The notes beneath the pieces were generated by a model. That model had not been told where the DNA came from and did not search any database. It saw nothing but the letters and a program-made list of their open reading frames with translations. Positions 21,118 to 33,882 of a stretch of 64,000 bases of DNA are shown here, piece after piece. Position numbers and translations under genes: made by a program. Position 1 is the stretch's first letter. Every line of letters starts with the position of its first letter. Source of the stretch: Phellopilus nigrolimitatus (lineage: Eukaryota; Basidiomycota; Agaricomycetes; Hymenochaetales; Hymenochaetaceae); the NCBI GenBank assembly GCA_021029095.1, contig JAJOHG010000007.1, positions 558,001 through 622,000 on the forward strand. Direction: 5' to 3'.

Positions 21118-23399
21118 ATGGGCTCGACGTCCAGTGGCGTGCCTCTAACTATGAGGCCCTCGGGCGGCGCGTCGGAAGAGCGGAAGGACAGCATGTCGCG
21201 AACGCGCAGCGGTGGCATTCAGACCAGCGACGGCACGCTCTACGTCTCCAAACCGTTCCGATCTGCCCACAGCAGGAAAGCAAGAGCCGTCATCAGTTTC
21301 GTGCCAAGAAACAGCACGTTCGATCCTCAGAACAGCTCGCGGCCCAATGAATTTCGGGTGCGCCTGCTTGCCTCTCGACCGTTGAATGCCACATGCTAAG
21401 CTAAGTGGCAATCGCGTCTTTCCAGGGATTCTTCACGCTCTTTTGGATCTCGCTCTTTCTGCTCGTCGTGCAGAACTATATCGTATCGTATGAGCAGCGT
21501 GGCTATCCAATAGAGATGGCCTTTGCGACGATGTTTTCCCGGCACGCTCTGACACTCGCCCTGTCTGACGCGGTTTTAATGCTGAGTACCGGAATCTGTG
21601 TCCCCTTTGCGATCGCCCTCAAGAAGGGGTGGTTCAGCTTCTATCCAATCGGGGCCCTCATCCAATTCACGATCCAGATACTTATCCTGGTCACTGCAAT
21701 AACTTGGACGTTCAACCGGTGAGTAAACAGTGATGCACTCCAACGGACACGTTCTCAGTACCTCAATCCTCCAAAATAGAAAATGGCCCTGGGTACAATC
21801 CGGCTTCCTGACCCTCCATTCTCTCGTGATGATCATGAAAATGCACTCGTACATGTCCACGAACGGCTACCTCCAGCAAGTGAACCGCAATTTCGAGGCC
21901 ACCATGAAATTGCTGCGGTCCGCCACCTCCAAGGTCGGTGGTTGGGACACCGCGATAACAGAGGCAAAAGCACTCACACCTGAGGTCGTTCACTCGGGTG
22001 CTACGACTGCCTCGCGCAGCATCGATGAGTTCGATGCGTCGCCAAGCGTGACACCGGGCACGATGGCCGATGGGACGACGCGGAGCTACATCGAGGGAGA
22101 TATGGCGCTCGCTCTGCGTAACAGACTCCTTAACTTTCCAAAAGAGAAGGCTGCTATAGCGCTTGCGAAACGCGGTGGCGACCATACGGACGGCTTGTCG
22201 GATGACGAAAATACTTGTAAGGAGATATCGGAACCTGAGTTTGCAGTGCTGGTCCACCACCAGGACGAAGGAGTCGCGGCCCTGGCGCAAGACCTGGTAG
22301 AAATGGACGCGGAACTGACGGGAACGAGCTTGGGCAAGGTGCGCTGGCCGGATAACATTAGCGTGAAGTCCTTTGCAGATTACATGGTGGTCCCGACGCT
22401 CGTCTATGAACTCGAATATCCACGAACTGATCGGTGCGTATTTTCTTTCGAGATCTTTAGTGCAAATCCAATATTTCTATCGTATGCAGGATTCGGCCCT
22501 TCTATGTCTTTGAGAAGACGGTGGCAACATTCGGCACATTCGCCCTTTTGTACACAATCACCGAGAACTTTATCCTACCCCTCACCCCTAGCAAAGAACA
22601 GTCGTTTTTCCGCTCTCTACTCGATTTGGCGCTGCCTTTCATGATTGCGTACCTCCTGCTTTTCTACATTATCTTCGGTAAAGTCTCTTGAAAGCGTCGT
22701 AAGAGAACTCAGCTTGATCTAGTTTCTAGAGTGCATTTGCAACGGCTTTGCCGAGCTGTCACGCTTTGCGGACCGTCAATTTTATGAGGACTGGGTACGT
22801 TATTTCTACGCATCCCAGCTGAACTCTTCGCTGATGATCTATCATTAGTACGCGGCCTTTACAAATCACTGTCTTAAGAACACAAACTAAAAAAAAAACT
22901 AAAAAAACACACACAGGTGGAACTCGACTTCGTGGGACGAGTTCGCGCGAAAGTGGAACAAGCCAGTGCACACGTTCCTTCTCCGACACGTCTATGCATC
23001 GACCATGACGAGCTACAAACTCTCAAAGTCGTCGGCGATGTTCGTGACGTTCTTCCTCTCCGCGATCCTGCACGAGCTCGTCATGGCGGTCGTGACGAAG
23101 AAGATTAGGTCTGTGGAAATATATTCTATAAGTCTGCTATTTGAATTGACATTAATTTGTCTTCTGTGTTGTATAGAATGTATCTTTTCATCATGCAGGT
23201 CGGTTTCTCTCTTTAGCTTGAAATTTCCTCAATGCAAAAGATTCTAATATACCTGATGATGTAGCTTATCCAAATCCCTCTTATCGCGATCGGCCGCATT
23301 CCTGCTATCAAACGAAACAAGGTTATGGGTAATGTCGTTTTCTGGATCGGCCTATACTCAGGCTTTCCGCTACTCTGCGTTGCATACTGCGCCTACTAG
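21118..23399 (+). CDS. ARE2: sterol O-acyltransferase (ACAT/ARE family, MBOAT)
   Basis: Makes sterol esters from sterols and acyl-CoA in the ER membrane. Start ATG 21118 (MGSTSSGVPLTMRPSGG). A cytosolic Ser-rich N-terminus is followed by membrane helices GFFTLFWISLFLLVVQNYIV, AIALKKGWFSFYPIGALIQF and SGFLTLHSLVMIMKMHSYMS. A soluble loop follows, then RPFYVFEKTV, LPFMIAYLLLFYIIF, FADRQFYEDW, NSTSWDEFARKWNKPVHTF, LLRHVYASTM and FLSAILHELVMAVV, whose His is the MBOAT active-site residue. The end is MGNVVFWIGLYSGFPLL, stop 23397-23399. The ACAT motif FYxDWWN is split by an intron. The junction gives it only if one G is dropped from GGG at 22793-22795; as written, phases clash. Otherwise intact. 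ARE versus DGAT1 was decided on FYEDWWN and overall order. Confidence 0.92.
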
Positions 23400-23786
23400 T
23401 CGAATTCGTGCCTGTCCTCTCTTTTTTTTGCTTTTTTTTAAACCTCAGAATTCAGTTCACGACAACCCGTATGTTACGGATATTTACGAACTTGCTTTGC
23501 ACACACGCTCTCGGATGTTCATGATACTCGAGTAATTTCAAGTGGTGAATTACGATTGACAGCAATTAATACATGTAGTCACAAATTCAAGTAATTTTAT
23601 CATTATTACGAGGGAGTCTTCCTCTGCAACGACCAACGGCACTGAGGAGAAGGATGATCATTGGGACCGAAAGCAAAACGACAGCGACGGATCAAGGAGA
23701 AAGCAAAATCCCGGCAAAAAAGCAAGATAAGATAAGGTCATATACACCTACCAACACATCGGCGGGCAGGGAGAAGGAAGAGCAAA
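23400..23786. other. convergent 3' flanks, sterol acyltransferase and Clr2
   Basis: About 390 bases between convergent stops. It contains T runs near 23420-23440 and A/G-rich sequence; no gene. Confidence 0.5.
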
Positions 23787-26699
23787 CTAATCGTCGTCAA
23801 TGACAATCGCATTCTTATCCGCTATGCGCTGACGCCAGTACTCGACGAGTTCGTCCCACGCTTTTTTCTCTGCTTCCCTTATCATCCGCACCCGGCTCGG
23901 TAAGAATTCGGATGGGTCCACCGAGTTGTAATAGCCCGCAACAAAGCCCTCGAGCGCCCAAAGCGCGTCGCTCTGCCGCGTGTGTGGCAGGAGCTTCGCC
24001 GCCTCCACCCGCTCCCTCATGAGCTCATTCGAGAGCAGTGCGGGGTAGTAGCGCCCCGCGATGAGCGTCAGTGGGAGGACGGCCTCGTGCGACTCGGGCA
24101 GGATCGGCCGGAACTTGCACATTTTCGGTGGCGAAGGATGCGGGTATGTGTTCTCAGCAGGTTCGAGTGGTCCGGAGAGTGAGGGGTTGGGAGGGGCGGT
24201 CTTCGTAGAGGTAGATTGGTTTTCTTCAGTGATTGCAGAAGACGATGGAAGCGGGGCTGTTTCAAGCAAGGTTTCAAGCAAGCCTAAGTTTGCATCAGAC
24301 TGCACCCCGTTGGCCTGCACAGGTGCAGTGGCACTTGTTTCTCCGGGAAGCTCAGAAAGGAGCTCCGGGTTGGGAGCGAATAAAGTAGATGTAGTCGATA
24401 CAACCTGTTGAGCGGCGGAGTTGTTGTAAAGCTGCGCGAGCGACGTAGAGCCTTCGTCCGATACGGTAAGGTTCTCGTGGGGAGTAGCGGTCATAGCGCC
24501 CGACACAGGTTTTGACGACTGAGAGATAGTGTCGGTCGGATTTGAAGGATTTGCCTCGCTTGTTCGGCGACCACCAGGAAACTCATCGCCTTCCGATTCC
24601 CAGTCCTCGTCTGCAAGCTCGTATAACATCCCACACATCCTACCCTCGTTGAGTGTACCATGCCCGCTTTCCTGTGGAACCTGCACGACAAAGATGCCGT
24701 CGATTCGCATGAAGATAGAACGGCTGGATGCACCGAGACAGTTCGGATCATTGAATACAGCCTCCTTCGTTTCCTTATCCACGTCCTCCATGTCCATGTC
24801 CCTCATGCCAACGTCGATCCCAGAAAGAGATATGGAATCACTACGCAAGTCGTGCATCTCGGCATCTACGCCAACCGCATGTCCTTTCTCCGCTGAGAGA
24901 GGCTTGTCATCAATTGATTCATCTCGAATCTCTTGTCGCGCGCTCTTTCCTGCTCCTGAGATTGTCTTGATTTTCTCGGCTCCGGCTGGTGCGAGTTGAT
25001 ATCGAGCAAGCTTTAAACGCACAAGGTCACCCATCCAGATTCGCTCCGGTCCCCACCACAAACCCTGATAGCGTGTCTGTGTAGAAGGTATTTCATTGTT
25101 AAATAGCTGCGTGCCTAAGACACGCTGACCAAGAGCTTGCAGCTCTTGCGGCGGCAAAGGGGTACGAGAAGCGCTCGATATTCCCATGTCAGCGGAATAA
25201 GACGGACCAGAAGGTATGAGCATCTTGTACTGCCACATATTTGACGGTGTCCAGTATGCTGTGAGGCGGGATGCGATCTGAATAGCAACTGCGAATGGGC
25301 CTGCAGCAGTTTCAAAAAGGGTTCTTCTTTCTTCATCTGTACGCAGAACAGGCGCGACTCTCGGAAAGGGGTCGAACTGCTCGAACTGCTTAAAAAGCCG
25401 CGTTACACCATCTCCCGAATTCTCCTCCGGTGCCGAAGGGAGCACCATTTCCTCTGGATTGTTATCGACAAACTTGTCCGGGTCAATATACACAGATTGA
25501 ACGGCTGATAAAACTTTGTTTCCCGGGGCATGGGACTGGTAAGGTAATATGTGGTCATCTCCAACGAAGATTGTCTTGGATACGAGGAGAAGCTTGATTT
25601 TGTAAACCGATTTGTGAACTATTATCCACGGCACATCCTCGTCCGTCTCGTCATGGCCGTTCAAAGCATTTCCGTCTGTCATGACAATATCCTCGTTCTC
25701 CTTCGGAATTGTTTCAGTCTTGAAATGCACGTCTTCGATGAGACCAGGCCAGAACATTATGACCTCCTCAGCGTCTTCATCGGCACTCAACGCGATAGGA
25801 TGATCAAGTTTCACCCACACTAGCTCCCTCTCGCGAGCCCAACGACGAGTACCCAGAGATTTAGGTCCCAACGCTGCACGCAAGTCATTCTCACGCTCCG
25901 GGTCGACGAACTGCTTCGGGCCCTTCAGCTTGATGGGCTTCGGTGCGCGACGTACAGCTGTATGAACTTGCTGCCCACCACGCGTGCGCTTGCGTCTTTC
26001 CTTTTCTTTGTCCCTTTCCGTACGAGGGAATTCTACAGGGATGCGTGCTTGGGAGGAAGATTGTCGCTGAGACAGCCCGAACGCATCGCTGATCTCACGC
26101 TGAGGTTTTTTTGCGCAATACTTGCAGTTACAGTTTCCGCGATCGAGCGTAGGATCCGTCATGAGCCAGTAGGCGTGTGGAATGAACTCCGGGGGCGAAC
26201 GAAAGCGATTAACATGTTCCGAGCCTAAAAGTATTACAGCGCATGTAGTCAGCATCGCCATTTATTCAGATGACCACAGTAAAACGCATACCGACGAGAT
26301 AAAGGTCATGTCGAACGACCCCATTTTCTTGACCCTTATTATGATCGTAGAACTGGTAGCTCGCAGGCCAGGTCTTGAGCACCCAGTCCTTGCTGTCTGT
26401 CCTCAGATCAGACAAATGAGTACCACGCGCTTGGCGTCTTTTCACGTCTGGTCATCTCACGTACCAAGGTCAGGATATTGGAGCATTTCAGCGAGTCTCT
26501 GGCCAATGATAATACGCCATTTGATGCTCAGGGGGTCGTCGAGCGAGAGGGGCTGCATGAAGTTAACGTACCCCTCCGCGTCAGGATTGTAAGAGGTGTT
26601 TGTTGGCCATCGTCGCGCGTCGCCGTCGGTTGCCTCAATGGTGACCCACCTTGGATTGTTCGGAAGGACGCTGCCCTTATGGGCTCTATTTGCCGACAT
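23787..26699 (-). CDS. CLR2: cryptic loci regulator 2 (Clr2) heterochromatin silencing factor
   Basis: In fission yeast Clr2 is part of SHREC (Clr1-Clr2-Clr3-Mit1), which deacetylates histones and silences heterochromatin. Start ATG 26699 (MSANRAHKGSVLPNNPRW). Exons then give NPDAEGYVNFMQPLSLDDPL, KDWVLKTWPASYQFYDHNKG, HDLYLVG, and the large exon with SEHVNRFRSPPEFIPHAYWL, DPTLDRGNCNCKYCAKKP (Cys cluster), then RRWARERELVWVKLDHPIAL and EEVIMFWPGLIEDV. A BAH-like segment, a Ser/Thr-rich spacer and the C-terminal block LPLTLIAGRYYPALLSNEL, WALEGFVAGYYNSVDPSEFL follow. Ends IVIDDD, stop 23789-23787. FRSPPEF-PH-WL plus CNCKYC is the Clr2 signature. Intact, three or four exons. Its presence suggests SHREC-like silencing in this fungus. 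Confidence 0.9.
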
Positions 26700-27661
26700 T
26701 ATTCTTAAAAGATGGACATAGTAGCAGGAGACAGTTACAAAAGACACTGCGTGAACAGTGTGACGACAACGCGCGGGGGCAAATCCGTCCATAAAAGGCA
26801 TTGATTTTTCAAACTCCAAACTTTTCTGCTTGACAAGTAACTATGATGACCAGCAATCTTATCGCTTATAATCCGCCCAATTTCTGCAGTGTCTAGACGT
26901 CTAGCTCTTGTGATGCCGTGATCAATATCTACGTTCTGCACATCAACCCGTTGCAGCAGCGTTAAACTACGCGGCAAGATGGATTGTATTCTCGGTCCAT
27001 AGCAGATCGTCTGCCTCTCGAACCTCCCACGAGATGACGTTTTGATTGGACCGCACATACGTTTGTGTGACTGGATGTGAAGTACGGAAACAGGGGTATG
27101 ATCGTATGCTAAATTCTTAAACAGCCTTCTATCGAGTACACCCTCAATCCCTTTTTTCCGCATGAGCCGTCCTTGCAGCAGTATAATAATTTCGTTGTTA
27201 CATCTTGTTTCCTTTCTCAATATGCGTATGATGCGAACTCGGATACTCGAAATATACACTTGTGCGATTCGATAGAGCAGGTCCATTTTCAAGTAAAATC
27301 ATGCTTTTGGTTAACGCACGTTGTTTGTGATTATTTGTCAGAAAGTAGTTGACTCGGTCATCGTGCTCTGCGCGATTTTATGTAAAGACATCGAAAATAG
27401 GCAAGCATCATAGTAGTTGCAGAAATCTCAGTATTCTAGGTGGTTTAACGGTCTACCACAGCACCTTTCCGACAGACGAGACTTAGCTCACACAGATCGC
27501 AGTCACTAGCTCAGCAAACTCGAATGTATGCCAATTTAACGTCATAGGTCGAGAAATCATAATATAGATAAAGCAAAAAAGAAAACAGATGTTACGCTTC
27601 AAGTTCTCTGAGTCCAATACTCATACAGCACTTCCGTGCAGGCTCAAGTATTCAGTCTTGA
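26700..27661. other. intergenic, Clr2 upstream region and P450 3' flank
   Basis: About 960 AT-richer bases with no supported gene. A 185-codon minus-strand frame (26735-27292) has no recognisable motif. Copy A of a diverged repeat sits at 27422-27574. Confidence 0.5.
27422..27574 (+). repeat. diverged direct repeat, copy A
   Basis: Aligns by eye with 31078-31232 in the same orientation, sharing GAAATCTCA, TAACGGTCTA, GACAGACGAG, AACTCGA, CAATTTAACG and GGTCGA in order, with small indels. Lies about 90 bases beyond the P450 stop codon. Confidence 0.7.
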
Positions 27662-30020
27662 TCAATTAACGTTATATGCTTTTGCGCTGCGAGGGATGAT
27701 CCTACACTTGAATGGTTTCGGTTTACTAGAAAACGCTGACTGTAAGCATCTGCATTTTAAGCCCCTTCCGAAAAGCAACAGCTCACCTAGTGAACCCGAA
27801 TGAGTACTCGGCAAGTGGCATAGTCCTCTTTCCGGTATCAGGATCAATAGGAGGCAAAATGTCAAATACTGCAATAATGTTGGCTAACGCGAGCCAGATG
27901 CTAGCATCCGCGAAAAACCTTCCGGGGCAAATTCTGAGAGGTTCGTACAGTGTTATGCAAGTCGAGAAAAGCGGGTTCGCGGGAACAGCTAGGAACTTGC
28001 CTGCGTCCGAATCCAAACGCCAAAGAGCTCGGGTCGTCTGCTTCAAACGCGCTCAATGCGCGCGTACTAAAATCAGCACCTCCATCGCGAATTTGAGCTT
28101 GGACTTTATTTAAATGTCTTTCTGGCGAAAACATCTCAGGACTCGGGAAGTAACGTTCGTCTTTCACCATTTGCCTAGCAAGTTACGGGACGCTAAATTT
28201 AATCTTTTCGGTATTGAGTATGAGACTAGCTCACCACACATTCGGAATAATTATCGAGCCAGCTGGGATGACCTTGTCTCGATAATTATCTTCTTTTCTT
28301 GATTGATGTGGTAGGGCTATCCAAAAGGGTCAATGTACAATTATAAATGTACTTCGAGTTATGCCTTACAAAGAGGAAGTGGAGGATTGATCCTGTTGGC
28401 TAAACGTTTGTCTCTAGCTTGCAATCTTCCAAAATGCGGAACGCACCTGAAGACCTCCTTTAAAATACAATCAATGTATGGCAGGCTAGTTCGGTCCTCC
28501 ATCGTGGGCAGACGTTCGTCTCCAACCACTCTGTCGATATCCACCTGCGCTCGCTTAAGAACGTTCGGATGGCGAACCATCATGAGGATAAACGACATGA
28601 TGGTTACTTCAGTCTTTTTTTTTTATAGGAAAAAGGAAGTGATAAAATGCGTTTAAACCGTCGACAGTAAGTGAACCGTCCTTATCAGATGAACAATATG
28701 CATAATCTGACCGTATCAACACCAGCTAAATGCGAAGAAATAATTATATCGTTCTCTTTGGATGTATAAAGGGTACAATAACAGTACCTCCATACATGGC
28801 TGCCCCGATATTCTTAATATCCAATTCATGGTCCTCGTCGATAACTTTCGAGTTCTCGTAATCTTCAAGCAAATTATTGACTAAAGATATCTGGACTGTT
28901 CCGGAGGCCTGGAAGGTAATTGTAAAAGATACCATGCTTTATACGCGAGGCTCGCTCTTACTCTTTCTTCCTTCACTTTGTTGAACGGGACGTCTATCAA
29001 CATGTCCGACATCTTTCGCGTAATCAATGCTTCTCTTTTGAAGCCGGCTCCAGGAAACCAGGTCGGTATATGACGCACTACAAAAAAGATTGGTTTCCGT
29101 ATAAAACAGAAGCTCAACGCGCTCACGGATAGGAAAGATATCCACGGGAGTCATGCCTGGGATTCCAGCGGCCGTCGCTCGATATGTTGTATCTATTGCA
29201 AGAGTGACATACTTGTCTTCACTCGATACAATATCGTGACCGTATGTGAATTTCACTAAGCTAGCTGAGCTCATTCTCGGGAGACGTAAGATTGACGGCT
29301 TCAAGATATAACATTTCGGCAACTAACTGGTTTATGTGCTTCCGAAATTCTTCTGGGCAGTTCAAGAGGTTCTTGAGGAGAATCCTGACTTGTTCAATCT
29401 GGAGAGGGCGAAGAGAAGTCACCGCTTGTGGACTAAGATATTGCTGGATGAGCCGACGCTGAGTTTTGAATCGATCGCCATAAGAAAGAAACGACAGCAT
29501 GTATCTCCAGTTAAACCTGTAATGTAGGTTCTGGTGATATTACTTATGCGAAAAATAAAAAAATGGGCGTACATATGTCCGTGGAGGATCGAGATCGGTC
29601 TGTCAGAGTAATTGGCACTTCTCTTGTCCATGAGATCCCTAGCCCCCTCGGCGCTGTTGAGAACGATGATAGGATGGCCGATAATATTTATGTTAATAAC
29701 ATCCCCTGATAATGATGCGTTGAGCTGAACTTGAAACAGGAATAGAGTATGCGAGCTGCAATATAAAAACACGCACCAAACGTCTTCCCCCAGTCTGCAA
29801 ACGTCCGCCAATGGAATTCTGTAGGCATAATGCGTAAGTGGCCTAGTATGGGGTCAGCCGGCGGCCCTGGAAACAGGTTACGACGAGGATCTTGAGACTT
29901 TTTGCTCGAAAGCCAGGACAGAGTGAGGACACATATCGTCAATGCTAGCATGGGAAAGCCAATATAAGAGGAGATCGCCAGTTTAATGGCCGAGATATCG
30001 TCGAAAAGAGTCGAGGTCAT
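27662..30020 (-). CDS. cytochrome P450 monooxygenase
   Basis: Heme-thiolate monooxygenase, ER-anchored, of the type common in Agaricomycete secondary metabolism and xenobiotic oxidation; substrate unknown. Start ATG 30020 (MTSTLFDDISAIKLAISSYI). N-terminal anchor PMLALTICVLTLSWL, then hinge NLFPGPPADPILGHL. About a dozen exons give WRYMLSFLSYGDRFKTQRRL, LVKFTYGHDIVSSED, an I-helix with AGVDT, an ExxR-type LKEVFR, INPPLPL, DKVIPAGSIIIPNVW, and PSPEMFSPERHL. The heme loop FGFGRR-ICPGRFFAD is rebuilt across a GC-AG intron. Tail FSSKPKPFKCRIIPRSAKA, stop 27664-27662. All catalytic motifs are present, so it is likely functional. One intron has an A-rich acceptor (about 28625), which is odd. Flanked by diverged repeats in a gene-poor island. 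Confidence 0.9.
27934..28000 (-). other. GC-AG intron inside the P450 heme loop
   Basis: The donor reads AG|GCAAGT at 28001/28000 and the acceptor CTCAG|A at 27934/27933. Splicing restores RRICPGR. A GT donor that would do this is absent, so a noncanonical GC donor is the simplest reading. Confidence 0.8.
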
Positions 30021-33000
30021 GTCTTCTTGTGAAGGCCTTTCTGAGAGATCTCCCAATCCTGCGCCTTTAAAAGCAATGGCAATCTACAAGTAGAGTTTGG
30101 ATGGAGAAGCAAGCAACCGAGAAAGAAATAACCTATTCTTGATGCCATTTCAAACCATCAGACGCCCCAAAGTATTCGCAGCTTCGAATTGAGAAGTTAC
30201 GCACATAGAAAGCATATAATCAAAGATGCAGAGGCAAGAATTGGCATATGATGTAGGCGCTTAAAAGATCTCTCAAAACACTTTCAGAGAACACTTTCAG
30301 AGGCTTGAATTGAAGAATGAGCGGCGGCGTTGTCATCAGACAAAGCTACCGCGACGAACACAAACCAAAAATAGAAGTTGATTTGTACCAACAGATCATT
30401 TGCAAAGCAGCCGATAGACACGGATGTCGTACCAGCCTTTGTTCTGTCAGGTCCAGTATGGTGAAGGCGGTGGAGCTCAACGCAGTCAATATGCAAACTG
30501 GAGAATGCTTTTTGAATGCAATGCGCATGCGATAGCGGGTAAAGAACGGACGAACCTTTTTGAACAGAAATCTTGTTCCACTCCCAGTATCAGGGTTCGA
30601 GAAATTGTGATAGAAAGGTCATTCTAATTCTGCAGCGCGGGATGCCTGTCCTGATTCCGGCAGCGCAGAACCAAGAACCTCCATACGCTACCAAGTTTCT
30701 GAAATACAGTCACAGAAGGATAGTCGTAAAACTGTTGGACGGAAACTCGCAGATCTTGTTTTGTGAGCATACGTCGAAGACAAACATGCGGCGGCGCTGA
30801 GGCCTCAGGACTACACAGTTCAAAGCTTATTGCAATTTTTGACTTCCACTAAACGATAAAACCCTTCGGAGTCATCGCAAACCCGATGTCGCTGGACGTC
30901 AACTGTCCCTCGCACCATGATAATGACGCAGAGTGAAACGCGGAATGATATCTGCAGACAGCACGAGCCGATTAAGATTGGCTCTTTGACATGCAAGCCT
31001 CTCCAACTGTCGTTCGGAGCCGAGTGAGAAGATACCATCAGCGCAGAGAACAGGCAAGCGTAACAGAAACAGCCTTTGAAATCTCACCATAATCGACTTT
31101 AGGCATAACGGTCTATCGCAAAAGTGGCTTGACAGACGAGTCTCACATTGCTTTCAGTCGCCAGCTCGGAAAACTCGAGAATGTACATCAATTTAACGGG
31201 CGCATGGTCGATAAACCATATATATATAAAGCTGGAAATATAGACGAAGACGGAAATATTATCCCGAAAATTTCAAGGTATGACATCAAGTTAGCACATT
31301 TTAAAATAAAATTCTGGCTATAAACGTACCATCAAGGTGCTGTTGGTTTACGAAAGGTTAGTAGCATACAATCAAAGGAGGAGATCAATAATTTGACAGA
31401 ATAACGGAGAAAGGAAATACACTTTGGCACGACGACTCCACATACAATCAGTACCGCAGTAAATATAGTATTCTCCTGGCGTATGTCGTACCCAAAGAGG
31501 GTGGAAACACCGGCTATGCGGACGAACGGCATGCACTCCGAGATCTTCCAGAGAAGACGAAGGCAAAGTTGAGGGGGCTTGTGGTCAAACATAAGTAAGC
31601 GTTTTAAAAACGTGTCTGCGAAGATGCCACTGATTAATGATCCTCTGTAAAGTCTAGGGCATTCACGCAAGCTAGCAGCACGCAACAGAACAAGATGTTA
31701 TCGAAGTAGGCGTCAAGTCAGACAAAGATCACTCTTTCGGATTTTCTGATCGCAAAATCAAGACCTTGTATATATAGCATCACACGCTTCGGAAATGGTT
31801 GGTCCTCAAATACTGTACGCAACCGAAGTACGCCATTTCGGTAAAATAGTGCCAGTCCGGATATCTCGTAAGTAATATTTCTAAATCATTTTGTGGCAAG
31901 AGAGGTGCACACTGAGGTGCGCTTGAGATCTTTTGGGGTAATGTATCAACGACAACTAGGAGAAATTGTGTTGACCAATTCCATATATGCAGACAATTGC
32001 CAAGTGATGCGTCGTGCGACAGCATTTCACGATCGAACGGACGTGCGCGATGTCCGTCGGACGACCGTATATGATAGGCCAGAGAGGTATGGGGTTCCTG
32101 GAGCAGCCTCGTCCAATTAAAAGCTGCGCCGCCTTCTTACTTGACCGGGCGAGATTAAACTACTGAGCACCAGATGTCGCAGTACATATATGAACTCGAA
32201 GAAAAATAGTATTTAGCATGTTACTTAATCGTCAATTATGTAATACTTCACACGTTAACCGAAAGAACAAATACTTTCTCGTAAGTCTCATATCGTCAGT
32301 CTGCATCCGAATGTTCTCCCTCGTGGCCTGGTAAAACTGGTTGGACTTGAGGTTAGGTCATATCCGATGACCATGTCCGATGACAGCCTAGATGCAAACT
32401 CAACCTACCTCGCTCGTCTGCACGATTTCAACTTCATGATAGATTCCCGGAGCGCTGCACCGAAAGGACATAAGAACGCATTTTTCAACGGAAGATTATA
32501 TGGGCTCCATGAGACATTCTGTCTCTCATTTGCATCACAGCCTGTACTCTCTTGAGCTTGGCTCAAAATGCCACACGCATGCCAGAGATTTCACCATGTC
32601 GTTCCAGAAATGCTGTCTCTGGTCCATTCATCCTATTCTCGAGATCAAGTCTCCGTTATGATAAGCCGCACGAAGGCCAGTGGCTGTAGTGTTACTGTCA
32701 ACGACTCCTCCCTCGAGAAAATGCACCTTCTTCGATTCGTGGAAGTCGTGAGGCTGCAATGTCAACGACGGTATTCTCCCGACATTTCTTAGGACAAGAG
32801 AAGCCTTTCAATTTCGACTCTTCGAACCCTTGCGACCTCGTCTGGCCCGTTTATTTCAGCTGTCTCTTTACGCAGGTCCAAATTATTTCCGAGCTAATCA
32901 ATAAACGGCGATATGCAGTAACTGGATAATGCCTAATCTACACGATCCTAGTCGTCGCAATGGATCCTCTATTTTCCAATCGTACAGAAGCCTGACGCGA

Positions 33001-33882
33001 CTTTCAGTGGTAACAGCTACATCGGAATACGAAGGTAAATATTTTGTCTTCCAACGCTTCTCCGTTTACTGGCATCTCTTCCTCTTCTGCAGACGCTCTT
33101 GCTGGAGTTTGAACAGCGGTCACGGAAAAAAACGCCATTTCTGATATTCGATTTTCATCCATCAAGACGCTGTCAGCGTTTTAGATTACAGCTCGCTGAA
33201 ATATCTATAATATTCCTGTCCAGCCATCCGACTATCTCTGTCGAAAGTTACTGGGTCCGATGACGAAGCAGATTGACATACACACGGATTATTCGACTAA
33301 GTTATTCTGCATCAAGCACGATGTCTTGGCTTAATTAATAACCTTCGTGATGCTAAACTCGAGATATTTTCAACTTAACCGGACTTCGTGCCCGACGAGC
33401 TCTTCCAGAGCTCTCCATATGTTCTCCACCTCTTAGTCGATGCTACGTGGTTTCGTATTGCGTTTTGTGGAACCAACCTTCCACCCAAACGTCGTACCCT
33501 CAAATTGGTCTACCATTACTCAAAAGCCTGAGCCTAGCTCGTATTTCGCAAGTCATCGTATTCGCCTTACTCTAGACTCGCTTCCTTGTTGTTCTCCAAA
33601 CCTTCATCAGAAGTTGAAACGTACCAGTAATTTCTGATGAGTGAAATAACTCCTTGCTATTGCGTTCGTAAAATTCATTGACTATTGCACGTACACATGA
33701 TACTAATGGAAAATACATCGTTCATTCGTAAAAAAAGATATAAAAATTATGGAATGCGGAGCATCCGCCTTGTTCGTCTTGGCTATCGACGCCATCTACG
33801 ACCAGTGGGAGGAGGAAAAATTGATACAAATGAGAAGATGAGGGGGAAAAAGAGATAAGGGGTAGAGGATGAGGAAAGGATA
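30021..33882. other. gene-poor AT-rich interval
   Basis: About 3.9 kb between P450 and transporter with no frame I can defend. It holds copy B of the repeat (31078-31232) and TATA-rich words (near 31218). A minus-strand frame at 31332-31685 has a faint P450-like look but is too weak to call. The last ~150 bases are the transporter 3' flank. Confidence 0.5.
31078..31232 (+). repeat. diverged direct repeat, copy B
   Basis: Partner of 27422-27574, about 3.65 kb away, same orientation. Ends in a TATATATATAAAGC stretch where copy A has TAATATAGATAAAGC. Confidence 0.7.

Noticed and set aside
26735..27292. 185-codon minus-strand frame upstream of Clr2
   Set aside because: No recognisable motif, no convincing intron structure, AT-rich noncoding composition.
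30588..30615. GGTTCGA word resembling a tRNA T-loop
   Set aside because: No matching acceptor, D-arm or anticodon stems around it.
31332..31685. possible P450 relic (minus strand, PHSRCFHPLWVRH and similar)
   Set aside because: Resemblance to the region after the ExxR helix is faint and needs frame changes; kept only as a test within the repeat finding.
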